In this document: positions 38,946 to 39,068 of the stretch, in pieces
Position numbering within the stretch: position 1 is the stretch's first letter
Layout: every line of letters begins with the position of its first letter
From: a virus
IMG/VR virus record: IMGVR_UViG_3300032223_000613
Span: 1-39,068 of that record
Length of the DNA stretch: 39,068 bases
Direction: 5' to 3' (one strand)
Position numbers and translations under genes: made by a program
Notes under the pieces: generated by a model
Database searches by the model: none
The model's input: only the letters and a program-made list of their open reading frames with translations
What the model was told of the DNA's origin: nothing

Positions 38946-39068
38946 CAATGGCCGGTCTGAACCTCAACCATTAAGACAAGTCTACATCAAATAGGGGGGA
39001 AAGGCAAGCATCTCCGGTAAGTATTTCCGCGACTCGATTCCGGTTCGGCTTGGTGAACGCCGGCCGGC
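38946..39068. repeat. Terminal direct repeat, right copy
   Basis: Exact second copy of bases 1-123. Joining the copies makes a circle of 38945 bases in which the - strand accessory genes run without a break from 38887 down to 33239, and the 264-899 gene lies just upstream of them. Confidence 0.95.

Noticed and set aside
1-39068. CRISPR array, insertion sequence or integrase
   Set aside because: No regularly spaced identical repeats with unique spacers, no transposase motifs and no tyrosine or serine recombinase motifs were seen. The 11-bp and 9-bp arrays have no spacers.

Overview
The window looks like the complete genome of a tailed phage, most likely a podovirus, assembled as a circle: bases 1-123 are repeated exactly at 38946-39068. 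The host is most probably an actinobacterium, because the phage carries a WhiB-family protein (34718-35071) and a secreted lysozyme-like domain of the type common in Actinobacteria. The fairly AT-rich base composition and the set of small structural proteins recall phages of low-GC aquatic Actinobacteria; that last step is inference. I see no integrase, no DNA polymerase and no tape-measure protein.

Layout. (1) 900-1695 is a gene-free region with clustered GANTC sites, six tandem 11-bp repeats, several hairpins and an AT-rich stretch; it is the best candidate for a replication origin. (2) 1696-26762, all on the + strand, is the virion and lysis block: large terminase, portal, three probable internal or ejection proteins including one of 1698 residues, scaffold, an N4-gp56-like major capsid protein, a run of small basic or zinc-binding proteins, a glycosyltransferase, neck protein, tail fibre, Fn3/glycine-rich protein, methyltransferase, a large tail protein, a membrane protein, a CHAP endolysin and a holin-like protein. 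A strong hairpin terminator closes it. (3) A back-to-back promoter pair near 27114-27192 drives one small membrane gene on the - strand and the + strand replication block (27200-33278): a RecB-like nuclease split in two, a RecA/DnaB-like ATPase, a Holliday-resolvase-like nuclease, a primase split into zinc-finger and TOPRIM genes, an Nmad1/DUF1599 protein, a metallopeptidase, an HNH protein, a phosphoesterase and a sigma-like protein. (4) 33239-38887 and, across the circle junction, 264-899 form a - strand accessory region of short, tightly overlapping genes: a PD-(D/E)XK nuclease, zinc ribbons, FmdB-like, lysozyme-like, WhiB, a class II glutamine amidotransferase next to a zinc-rich amidoligase, and several very small proteins.

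The most striking signals are in the - strand region. A 15-bp inverted repeat, GTACGAATTTCGTAC, occurs ten times (some copies degenerate), only in that region, usually just before a start codon or on a gene junction. The amidoligase/amidotransferase pair may form a peptide- or metabolite-ligating system. A tRNA-like 3' half, a 51-residue protein with no basic residues and a small membrane gene broken by one base lie in the same region.

Calls rest on reading translated sequences and motifs by eye; no database search was possible.
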